In this document: one piece after another, positions 36,850-46,199 of the stretch
Position numbering within the stretch: the stretch's first letter is position 1
Layout: each line of letters begins with the position of its first letter
Source of the DNA: Botryosphaeria dothidea
Taxonomy: Eukaryota; Ascomycota; Dothideomycetes; Botryosphaeriales; Botryosphaeriaceae
Length of the DNA: 64,000 nucleotides
NCBI GenBank assembly: GCA_011503125.2
Contig: WWBZ02000010.1
Coordinates: 186,001 to 250,000, forward strand
Direction of reading: 5' to 3'
The notes under the pieces: model-generated
What the model was told of the DNA's origin: nothing
Database searches by the model: none
What the model saw: the letters and a program-made list of their open reading frames with translations, nothing else
Program-made: the position numbers and the translations under genes

Positions 36850-37735
36850 TCGCGTTATCTATAAGAATCTTTTTATAATAGGCCGACCGTATCTTATAGA
36901 AGGAGTAACGGACTAGATCCTACGCCGGGCGACCTACTCTATCCTCTTCTACTAACTAAGCTTATATTCTCTCTTATTCTAAGCTAGCCTATATTTCTAA
37001 CGTATTAAGTCTCTACGCGACTAGCCTATAACTTCTCGAGAGTCTTCTCTTACCGCTAGCCTATATTATCGTCGTAGATTACGTACTTTATACCTATTAA
37101 GACCCTCCGTTAAGTCGCCTAGACGCCCGCTTAATAGGTTCGCTAAGAGTAGTCGAAGCTAGCCTATATTTCTCTTTTCTAGAGCTTACCCGTATTTTCG
37201 TCTCGTCGAGCCGACTAGTCGTATCGTACTAGATTACGAGTACTACGCCTATTAAGACCCTCCGCTAGGTCTTCTATATACGTACCGGATCGACTCTCTT
37301 AGAGAGGCCTTAACGAGTTCTCGAGGTCGAGCCTTAATAAGATCTTCGCGGTCGGAGGCCTCGAGATCTTAATAGATTTCGTACTAAGGGTCTATATTAC
37401 GTTAGTCTTAATAAGTCTTAGAAAAGAGATTTTCTTACGCTCTTACCGTATTCTTAGCGATCTTAGAGCCGGTATAAGCCTAAGGGTATCCTATCGTACG
37501 CCTAGGGCGCGTCTATATCGGCTAGCTAAATAGGCTAGCGTCGGGCCTAGCTACGAGCTAGGTAGTCGTACGTTAAATAGTTTTCGTATTTTAGTTTTTC
37601 TTAATAGATCTTTCTAGATAGATAGTCGCGTTATCTAAGCGGAGATAGTAGGCAGCGTAGTTATAGTAGCGGTCGGCGCGTCGATAAAAATTTTTTATCG
37701 CGTCGAAGCCGGACTCTAATAGCCCGTAATAGCGT
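36850..37735. other. Unassigned RIP-degraded block between Gypsy-A2 and Gypsy-C
   Basis: By the Gypsy-A2 TSD this was once contiguous with LINE-X at 30455. It could hold LINE-X 5' sequence or something older. On the minus strand a fairly open line reads GFDAIKNFYRRADRYYNYA from about 37700, which I do not recognise. Short repeats occur: CTAGCCTATA several times (about 36980-37165) and CTATTAAGACCCTCCG twice (about 37105 and 37248). CG content is higher than in neighbouring elements but CA/TG is equally absent. Confidence 0.4.
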
Positions 37736-37740
37736 ATTAT

Positions 37741-37980
37741 TATTACGGTTTAAACCCTAAGAGTACCTTAGATAGATTCTACGGCGAGACCTTAGATTAA
37801 GAGAACTCTAAAGCTTAATAAAAAAACTCTATAACTCGCTATTAGTAAAAAAGACTCTAGAGAGATATATAAGTAGCGCTATCTTACTTAAACCTTTCTT
37901 TCTTTTCTCTTTAGCTTAGTCTTCTCGTAGATAGTAATACTACTATATTTCCGCGAGTATACTAGATATAAGCTATTATA
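37741..37980 (+). repeat. Gypsy-C 5' LTR, RIP-saturated
   Basis: 240 bp. Compared with the 3' LTR I count about 39 differences by eye, all transitions in the G to A or C to T direction, with no indel. Confidence 0.95.
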
Positions 37981-37982
37981 TT

Positions 37983-37992
37983 AGACTAAGCT
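37983..37992 (+). promoter_or_regulatory. Putative self-priming site of Gypsy-C
   Basis: After the LTR and a TT spacer comes AGACTAAGCT, the exact reverse complement of AGCTTAGTCT inside the LTR (37913-37922; intact copy 44461-44470). That LTR segment lies about 45-50 bases after a TATA-like ATATATAAG, so it could be the RNA 5' end. This matches the Tf1-type arrangement. Confidence 0.78.
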
Positions 37993-38599
37993 TATCTTCT
38001 TTCTCTATACGCTATAGCTTCTACGTAAGTACTACGTTCTTATTCTCTTTCTCTATACGCTAGAGCTTCTACGTAAGTACGGCTTCTCTCTACTAAAGTT
38101 ACTAAGAAGTTTAGAATAGTAGCTAGACTCGTTACTAGTTAACTATACCTAGGAAATCGTTTAAGAAAATATCTATATAGGTACTTAAAAAGGTTTCCGA
38201 AGGAAGCCCTTTAATAAAACGATAGCGTAGCGTTTAAGAAGGTACGAAGAAGTTTTTAAAAGAAGATCTAAAAAAAAGATCTTAGAGAGAGTATCTAAGA
38301 AGGTACCTAAGGAGACGCTTAAGAAGATATCTAAAGACGCGTTCTAAAATAGACGACTAACTAATAGATAAATCGTAAGAGGTTCCGTAGCGCGAATAAG
38401 AGGACCTACCGTAATAGGCGAACTAATTATTTATAATAGTTACTTAGCTATAGGCACGAATAGATAGCTAGGCTACTATACTAATAATAAGGTAGCCTAG
38501 CGTAAAAATAGCTACGTCTACCCTAACGGCTTAAGTATAAACTCTACCGACTATAATTACTAAAGCGGTTACTTAAGCGCTTACGATAAGTTAAAGGCT

Positions 38600-39650
38600 A
38601 AGAAAAATTCTATCCGAACTAGTAGAATTTAAAGAAGAACGAAAGAAGCTAGAAGCCTAGATTAATTAAGTAAATTAGAAACTTCGAATCGATTACGTAA
38701 GCTATCTAGAAATAATATAAGTAGCGTTACTATTTAACTAGCTACGAGAAACCGCGCTTATTTACTTATAACTATAGTAGAGATTCTTAAGCTAGACGGC
38801 TATAATTTAGAACCTATTCGAATAGCTAAGAGCCGTATTTAGCGATCTATATCGCGAGGAAAAAGCACGTCGTAAGCTCCGAGCCCTATATTAAAAAGGT
38901 AGCCCCTTTAGAGAATACTTCGTAAAGTTCCGCTATCTAATACTTAAATCTAGTAAAAGTACTATATAGAACGATAAGTAAAAGAAAGACTCTCTTTAGA
39001 ACTTAATTAGCTAGGAACTAAAAGACTAACTAGTTAGTAAGAGCTTAGAAGATCTTACGTTCTATAAATTTACTAACTTATTAGCTAGAACTAGTAACGA
39101 TATAGAGGCTATTAATAAGGCTAAGAAGTTAGTTATACGAAGTAGGTATTAAGGAAGGAGAAGCCTAAGTCTTTAAACTAATAAGAGGTCTACTTAATTA
39201 ATAACGACTACTAGACCTACTACGTACCTAAAGCCTCTTTAAAACGACTAAATAGACTAGAAACTAATAGGCCTAGCTAAAGCCGCACTAATCTAGAGAG
39301 CTAAATAGATAATTTAAGATAAGATTAACCGACGTCGTTAGAATAGGCTTTATACGCGTTATAGTACTTTAGAATACTAGAAGTATATATACTCTTATAC
39401 GCCTACCCGTCGCCTAGCTTAAGCTACTAGTATTAGATAGTCGGAGTAGGAAGTTCCTCCGTAATTAGAGGAGGATACTAAAGTATTAGAGGTTAATAAG
39501 AATTCGGAAAAAGAGTAGCTTCTAATAAAATTCGCCGTTAGGAGTAAAAGAAGTAAAGTAAGCTTTAAGTAGATTAGAAGTAATTCGAGAATAAGTATAT
39601 AGAAAAACTATCTTTCTTAGTTTTAGTACTTATTAATAAGAAGATCTCTA
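38600..39650 (+). pseudogene. Gypsy-C gag, RIP-degraded
   Basis: Gag-position reading line between leader and protease, rich in Lys/Arg/Glu and broken by TAG/TAA. I cannot point to a clear zinc knuckle, so the assignment rests on position. The start is lost. Confidence 0.55.
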
Positions 39651-42231
39651 CTTAAACCCTTATTAATTCTAGGTACTTATCCTATAGCTTTATCGATACT
39701 CGATTCGCTCGAAGATATAAACTCTAGTATATCTCTATCCGACTAAGATAAATCTAGTTAGTTAATACTATTACCGACTTCTAGATTACCGAAGTAGTAA
39801 TTACTAAGATCGATATCGGCGGATACTAAACGAAAAGAGCTTACTTCTATATAGCTCTAAGAATTAAAGGCTATAAAGTTATTCTTAGCTTACTATAGTT
39901 AGTAAAAAAGAAAGTAGAACTAGATATAGAAAAATAAATTCTTAGATTTAAGGACTCTAGCCTAGTAGTATAAAGCTAGAGAGAGAGAAAAGAACTCGAC
40001 TATAGAAGGGTCGGAGCCGCTAGGTTCCGCCTTCTTACGAGGAAGAAACGACTTAGTTACTAGGTTTTCTTAGCAAGTCTAGCTAATATTAATAAAGTAC
40101 TTACTAAGAAGAAGTATACGGACCTAAGAACGAAACTACTAGCCTAGTTAGATAAACGGTTTCTCGATACCTTTAATAGAAGTAAAGCCGATAAGTTACC
40201 TCTATACCGATCTAGAATTAATTATTAGATTAAGCTTAAGAAAGATAAGAATAGAAGGATACTAGTAGCCCTATAGGAACCCTTATATAATATATCTAGA
40301 GACGAACTACTAGTACTCCGGAAAACGCTTATAGAGCTACTCGATAAAGGCTTTATCTATATAAGTAATTCTCTAGCCGTAGCGCTAGTCCTCTTTATAA
40401 AGAAACTAGATAGAGGCTTACGATTCTATTATAACTACCGAGTTCTTAATTAACTTATATAGAAGAATTAATATCTACTATCTCTTATCTAGGAGACTCT
40501 TAACCGGATTAGTAAGGTAAGATAGTTTACGAAACTCGATATAATCGTAGTATTTAATAAGATTCGGGTTAAACTAGGAGATAAATAGCTTATAGCCTTT
40601 TAAATCCGCTTTAGACTATTTAAGTAGCTTATTACTTCCTTTAGACTAGCTAATATACTAAGCACCTTTTAACGATATATTAACTAGACCCTATAGAACT
40701 TCCTAGACGACTTCGTATCGGCTTATATCGATAATATACTTATTTTTACCGAGGGATCCCGTATCTAATACCGAGAGCACGTAACTAAGATTCTCGAAAA
40801 GCTATAAGTAGCGGGACTATAGCTTAATATCGATAAGTACGAATTCGAGGTTTAGTTAATAAAGTATCTTAGATTTATTATCGAAGCTAGGAAAGGTATC
40901 CGCATAGACCTAGCTAAGGTAAAAGCTATTTAGAAATAGGAAATACCAACTATAGTTAAAGGAGTGCTTAGATTCCTTAGCTTTACGAACTTCTACCGGC
41001 GCTTTATTAATAAATACTTAAAGACTACGACTTCGTTATATATACTTATAAAGAAAGACGTTCCGTTCTATTAGATAGAAGAAGTAGAAAGAGCGTTTCG
41101 AAAGCTAAAGAAGGCCTTTATTACCGCACTAATCCTTGCCTAATTTAACCCGGACCGAAAGATAATTCTCGAGACTAACTCCTTAGAATACTATATAGAA
41201 GGAATTTTATCCTAATACGATAATAATAAAGTGCTCCGGCTAGTTGCCTACTTCTTAAAGAAGAACTCGCTAGTAGAGTATAACTACGAGATCTACGATA
41301 AGAAGCTTCTTACGATTATTAAGTATCTTTAGTAGTAGGATATAGAGCTACGAAGCGTAAAAGAATTTAAGATTATTACGGACTATAAGAATTTCGAATA
41401 CTTTATAATAGTTCGACGGCTCTTTAAGAGGTAAATAAGATAGCAGCTAATTCTAAGCCGATTTAACTTTACTATTACTTACCGTCTAGGCAAGCTTAGA
41501 GTTTAGCCTAACGTACTTATACGAAGAGACTAAGACTTACTAGTATCTTAAGATAATAAGAGGCTTTAATATCGTATCGTACGACTCTTAAGCCTAGATA
41601 AGATTTAAGCTAACTATTAGAGAGTTTTAGTAATACTAGTATAAATAAGACGATAAGCTATAACCGAATAAGGAGTAGACGAATAAGTAGATAAACTAGT
41701 AGATAAACTAGTAGACGAACTATTAGATAGATCTATAGACGAACTAGTATACGAATAAGAAGTAACGTTAATCGAAGACTATTTACGGCAGCTCTAGTAA
41801 GAGGTAAAAGTAGCGGATCCGGACTATAGACGTCTTATAATAGTAGTAAGAGAGAGTAGAAGAACGCTACTAAACGATTTAGAAGAACTAGTTAAGCTCT
41901 TAATTACTAATTACTTCTTAAATAATTAAGAAGAGTTGCTATTCCGTAGTAGACGTTAGGTACTAAACTACGAGCCTTTAAGAACTAAGCTAATCTAGAT
42001 ACTCTACGATTTAATAATAGTAGTTTATTCTAGACGTACTAGAATAATAGCCCTTATCGTAAGATAGTTCTTCTAGCCGAACTTCGTATCTAATATACGT
42101 AGATTCGTACGTAACTATAACGTCTACGGAAGGACTAGAGTCTAAAGAGACCGTAAATAAGAACTACTACGGCCGTTACTAGTACTAAACTATTAGTAGA
42201 GAGAGATCTTAGTCGACTTTATTAGACCGCT

Positions 42232-42618
42232 TATTATAAACGTGGCTTATATAGACCCCTTACTTATTTACCTTCGTTAATTTAAAATCTAGATCTAAAC
42301 TTACCTACTTATAAATTAGGAAGCTAGTATTTTAGTTCGTTCTTTATATATATAAAGCTCGCCCCTCTACTTTGTAGTTAGTTCTTTAGTCTAGTAATAA
42401 GTATTCCTCGCGTACAACTTGGTACGCCTTAAATTAGACCTTGCTTACCTCCCTCGTCCCTCGTCCCTCGCCCCTCGTCCCTCGTCCCTCGTCTCTCGCA
42501 CCTCGTACCCTCGCCCTTTAAACTACACCCTTATACTTCGGCATTATTTTACCTCTACTACCTTTACCGGCTTCGTTACCTCGTCTCTCCGCCCCCCCTC
42601 TAAGGTCCGTTTATTACA
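42232..42618 (+). repeat. Solo LTR of the Gypsy-D family, TSD CCGCT
   Basis: 387 bp matching the Gypsy-D LTRs (47964-48339, 53367-53746), flanked by CCGCT at 42227-42231 and 42619-42623. It sits in the integrase of Gypsy-C. It carries more copies of the CCCTCGT heptamer but a shorter C run (7) than the full element. The short reading frame 42419-42655 is only LTR sequence. Its origin is probably recombination between the two LTRs of a Gypsy-D copy. Confidence 0.95.
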
Positions 42619-42825
42619 CCGCTACCCGAGAGCTAAGGATATCGGATGCTTATAGTTATTACTAATCGATTAGGTAAAGGAGTTATCCTTAAGGCCTATA
42701 AGGATATTAAAGTAGAAATAGTTACTAGGATATTTATTCGCTGCTTCTACCGCTACTATAGAGTCCTAACCGCTATTATCTCTAACCGGGGGAGCTAATT
42801 TATTAGCTAGCTATAGAAGAGGGTT

Positions 42826-43431
42826 AGCGGGGTAGTATACTAGTAGGGTATACTTCTACGGTAACCTAGCCTTTCTAGGATAGTATAGATTCTAAGTTCG
42901 AATCTTAGACCGCTTACCTACTCGTGGCATATGCGTCCTACGTTAAAAGTATACGTACCCGCGTTCTCTCTAGCGGTAATAAGGGGGAAAATCTATAGGT
43001 GGTTAGGGTGGGCTATAAGTGGCATGTACGTCCTACTATAAAAGTATACGTACCCGCGTTCTCTTTAGCGGTAATAAGGGGGAGAAGGGCCAGCTAGGCG
43101 CTTCTAAAAATAAATTTTAAGAGCGCTTTACTAGCGCTTATAAATAGGTAAGCCGGGACTTCTTACGGCTTAGTCTTAAGATTTATAGTTACCTCTCTCT
43201 ATAGTTCCTCCCTCTTAGCTACTCTTCCTACTTTAGATACCGCTACCGGTATATAGAAAAACTATACTAAATAGAGTATCTACGGATACTATTATTATAG
43301 ATAGGAAAGGTTTTTACCCGGGCTATCCCAAGAAAGTAGCTACGGTTTCCCCTTCTATATACCCTTATAGATAGCCACAGCTATATAGACCCTTCGGGGA
43401 GCTAAATTAGCTTAAAATTAAATTTATCTAT
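42826..43431 (+). mobile_element. SINE-2: tRNA-headed SINE, 606 bp, perfect 15-bp TSD
   Basis: Flanked by CTATAGAAGAGGGTT at 42811-42825 and 43432-43446, inside the Gypsy-C integrase. The head 42826-42914 folds like a tRNA: AGCGG pairs with CCGCT (42910-42914), and CTAAG-TTCGAAT-CTTAG (42892-42908) is a complete T arm with a pol III B-box core. An A-box-like segment lies near 42830-42850. Two copies of about 66 bp follow at about 42924-42989 and 43019-43084. The last 70 bases resemble the LINE-T 3' end. SINE-1 is a reverse copy. Confidence 0.88.
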
Positions 43432-44288
43432 CTATAGAAGAGGGTTTACTAATTACTTAGGATCGAAAGACGAATCTTAACAGCCTACCATCTAGAAATA
43501 GATAGATTAACGGAGCGTGCGAATACCGAGATAGAAAGGAAGCTCTGCCGGATAGTTAACTACGCGCAAGATAACTAGGTTAACTAGTTGCTAGCAATAG
43601 AGCTTACTATAAATAGCCAAGAATTATTATCGATAGGTGTTAGCCCCTTCTTCCTCTCTTATAGATACTACCTCGAGCCACTATAGTTATTCGAGGATCC
43701 TTAACTAGTCCCGAACTCTATATTACTAATATAAAAAGGAGAAGTAATCGTGGTAAAGATTAAAGAGATAACCGAATAGGCAGAAGTATTAATAGCGAAC
43801 GTATAATAGGATTAGGAGACCTAAGCAAATCGATATAGAAACCTATTACTAGCGTATAAAGTAGGGGATAAAGTCTAGCTAAATCTTAAGAATATACGAA
43901 CGGACCGCCTAAGCCGGAAGCTTAATAATCGAGCAGCAAAGTTCACAGTTATCGAGGTCATTAGCCCTTATAGCTATAAACTAGACGTACTAACTAGGAT
44001 ACATAACGTCTTTAACGTCGATCTCTTACGCCCAGCTAGAATAGATCCTTTACTAAGCTAAGAATAGGACGATTATTAACTACTAGCTATACTCGTTAAT
44101 GGAGAAGAAGAATAGAGGGTTGAAGCTATCTTAGGTGAAAAACTGGGAAGACGGCTAGGCTAGCGGAAACGGCAGAAACTCTATTAAGTTAAGTGGAGAG
44201 GATACGCGCGGCCAACTTAGGAACCAGCAAGCGCTTTAGAAGACACTAAAGCCCTAGAGACCTACCTTCAAAGCCGGGAGGGGGGTAA

Positions 44289-44528
44289 TGTTACGGTTTG
44301 AACCCTAAGGGTGCCTTGGATGGATCCTGCGGCGAGACCTTGGGTTGAGAGGACCCTGAAGCTCAACAAGAAAACCCTGCAACTCGCTACCAGTAAAAGA
44401 GACTCTGGAGAGATATATAAGCAGCGCTATCTTGCTTAAACCTTTCTTTCTTTTCTCTTTAGCTTAGTCTTCTCGTAGATAGTAATGCCACTGCATTTCC
44501 GCGAGTGCACCGGATGCAAGCCATCACA
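44289..44528 (+). repeat. Gypsy-C 3' LTR, nearly free of RIP
   Basis: 240 bp beginning TGTTACGG and ending CATCACA. It has a TATA-like ATATATAAG near 44411 and the presumed RNA start AGCTTAGTCT at 44461-44470. Confidence 0.95.
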
Positions 44529-44533
44529 ATTAT

Positions 44534-44790
44534 AGACTACTATCTATTACCTCTGTACTTAGCTACCTATTAGAGACTCTCCTCTAATAGATATTACCAG
44601 CCGCGGCGACGAGGACGCGTGTAGTAGGATTTCGCGGCCAAGAGAAGGTGAAGGAGAGGTAGGTAGGTAGATATGCCTGACCACCTTGGTGCTCTATGAC
44701 TAAGCCGAAGGAATGACGTTGTTCCGGTTCCTACCTGACCTGCGGAGCCGCTGGGTAGCCACCCGGCGGTCCGATCCTCTGTCTATGCCT
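44534..44790. other. Unassigned, non-RIP sequence
   Basis: This is the right flank of Gypsy-C, with normal CA/TG content and a (GGTA)n-like short run near 44663. I see no feature that can be assigned. It leads into the Gypsy-E RT fragment. Confidence 0.4.
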
Positions 44791-45022
44791 TGGGGGCCTA
44801 ACACTATAGAATTAGAAGACGGCAAAAAGCCACCCTTTAGCCTACTCTATTCTATGTCAGACCTTAAGCTTAAGGCTCTTCGCGAATACCTCCACGAGCA
44901 CTAGGCTAAAGGCTTTATTCGACCCTCAACCTTATCCTCCGCTTCCCCAATGTTTTTCGTTCGTAAACCCGATGGTAGTAGTATTAGACTCTGTGTTGAT
45001 TATAGAGAACTTAATGCCATTA

Positions 45023-45187
45023 TGATGGAATTTGCGCTTGATCGGTCGGAATCGATAAATAAATGACTTGATTGCTTAGTTGCTGAGGCGCTCGTGGTAT
45101 TGCTCCTAAGACGTCTCAGAATGAATAACTAAGCTAATATACTATCCAATAACAGATAACGGAGGTGATTGAGCTCATTTTCCATCA
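45023..45187. mobile_element. 165-bp LTR-like or MITE-like insertion, TSD CATTA
   Basis: It starts TGATGG and ends CCATCA. Imperfect inverted ends agree at about 15 of 20 positions. It is flanked by CATTA at 45018-45022 and 45188-45192. The RT reading line NAI-TKKN is restored if it is removed. TG...CA ends and a 5-bp TSD fit a small solo LTR; the longer inverted ends could suit a MITE. No coding capacity. Confidence 0.7.
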
Positions 45188-45273
45188 CATTACTAAAAAG
45201 AATCGTTATCCCTTGCCACGAATTAACGACATCCTTCGATAGCTTTAAGAGGCTAAAGTTTTTACTAAACTTA

Positions 45274-45422
45274 TGTTGGATTGTTGATGAACAACGATGA
45301 TCTATTGATGATTGGCATGAAGAGGGAGAGGGTAGGTAACCCGCTTGCCTCTTATATAAGTAATTGTGACTAAGCTATATAGTGAGACACGATTCGTCTC
45401 AAAAAACGAGTGATATCCTACA
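45274..45422 (-). repeat. Solo LTR of Copia-2 family, reverse, TSD ACTTA
   Basis: The reverse complement matches the Copia-2 LTRs (54222-54369, 59514-59661) over its length (149 versus 148 bp) but is more diverged. The TSD ACTTA is at 45269-45273 and 45423-45427. The short frame at 45382 spans its right edge. Confidence 0.92.
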
Positions 45423-45753
45423 ACTTAACCTACGTGGAGCTTTTAACTTAATCCGTATTCGAAAGGGTAACGAGTATCTTATAGCCTTCCGCACTCGTTA
45501 TAGACTCTTCGAGTATATAGTTATGCCCTTCGGTTTAACTAACGCCCCTGCTACTTGCCAGCAATTTGTTAATAACGTTCTCCGCATGTTCCTAGATAGG
45601 TTTTGCGTAGTCTATTTAGATGACGTTTTAATCTACTTAAAGAACTAATAAAAACACGATTTACACGTCCGATAAATTCTTAAAGCACTTCTACAAGCAG
45701 GCCTTTATATTAAAGGCGAGAAGTGTAAATTCTCTGTCACCTTAACTAAGTTC

Positions 45754-45993
45754 TGTTGGATTTGAGAGTGAAGAGTTGTGAGGTTAGAAAAGAGAGTAGA
45801 TTCTGCCTGTCTCCTGAAGGGGAGGTTGGTAGGCTTGCTTATATACATAGGTGATAACTATATAACCGAGGATACTAAAGATCCGAGAGAGAGTGCCGAT
45901 GCGGGGTTGGGCATCAAAGAGTGTTGTTATATAAAGGATGGAATATTCGAGATAACTGGGATGCCTGAGGTAGTAAGGCAAGAAAGTCTAACA
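45754..45993 (-). repeat. Copia-3 3' LTR
   Basis: 240 bp with inverted ends TGTTGGA...TCTAACA, bounded inside by a polypurine tract. Short frames on both strands within it are not genes. Confidence 0.82.
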
Positions 45994-46199
45994 TACCCCC
46001 TTTACGACGTGTACGTATTAGGAGGGTCGTAATAGTAAAAGCAGCATTAAGTGTGAGAAATTGAGTAGAGTAGTTAGTTGTCTTGCAATTTGGTAGTGAT
46101 GTCTTCGAGTCCAATCTATTGAAGAAAGTATTAATATTTCTGTTTATTAAGAGGTTTCGTAAGTCTATCTGCAATTATTTCTGTAGTAGGGGTCTAGGA

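Larger units (their letters stand above)
2101..42231. other. RIP-saturated block with almost no ATG
   Basis: Lines across this interval contain virtually no CA or TG dinucleotides while CG remains common. As a result ATG, CAT and TGA triplets are nearly missing, and no ATG-started frame of notable length occurs from 1541 to 42418. Surviving sites are few and often have C or G next to the CA/TG (for example near 10014, 20945, 21018, 28608). Underlying elements are listed separately. Confidence 0.9.
39690..44288 (+). pseudogene. Gypsy-C pol: protease, RT, RNase H, integrase (split), chromodomain
   Basis: Protease at about 39690-39900. RT at about 40190-40900, with LLDKGFIYISNS, KKLDRGLRFYYNYR and catalytic YIDN at 40724-40735 (second Asp lost). 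RNase H at about 41130-41500, including [11 protein letters not shown]. The integrase core resumes after the solo LTR at 42624 (VITNRLGKGVIL, ISNRGS, with both core Asp changed to Asn) and after SINE-2 at 43447 (LTERANTEIERKL, with Glu kept). From about 43480 the sequence is far less mutated. The chromodomain lies at about 44110-44280 (VEAILGEKLGRR, then KWRGYARPTxEP). A purine tract (GGGAGGGGGGTAA) precedes the 3' LTR. Confidence 0.87.
37741..44528 (+). mobile_element. Gypsy-C: Ty3/Gypsy chromovirus, 240-bp LTRs, TSD ATTAT
   Basis: LTRs lie at 37741-37980 and 44289-44528. The perfect TSD ATTAT is at 37736-37740 and 44529-44533. Pol order is complete and ends in a chromodomain. The integrase is interrupted twice, by a Gypsy-D solo LTR (42232-42618) and by SINE-2 (42826-43431). 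RIP saturation fades from left to right: the 5' LTR has lost its CA/TG while the 3' LTR keeps TGTTACGG...CATCACA. Confidence 0.95.
44795..45753 (+). pseudogene. Gypsy-E reverse transcriptase fragment with two LTR-type insertions
   Basis: RT start IELEDGKKPPFSLLYSMSD (about 44808), then [38 protein letters not shown] and [11 protein letters not shown] near 45600. The fragment keeps the catalytic YLDD, unlike most copies here. The line is interrupted by a 165-bp insertion (45023-45187) and a Copia-2 solo LTR (45274-45422); joining across either TSD restores RT continuity. It ends abruptly at the Copia-3 LTR. It resembles Gypsy-D RT but is distinct. It has a few TAG/TAA stops. Confidence 0.88.

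Noticed and set aside
42419..42655. Short reading frames in Gypsy-D family LTRs (also 48151-48388 and 53554-53799)
   Set aside because: They translate the C-rich heptamer array in all three copies, are LTR sequence and have no protein features.
42826..42914. Functional tRNA gene
   Set aside because: The anticodon arm and acceptor are imperfect and the unit continues into a repeated 606-bp element with TSDs; it is a SINE head.
45778..46174. Overlapping small frames on both strands
   Set aside because: They lie in the Copia-3 LTR and its edge; no conserved content.
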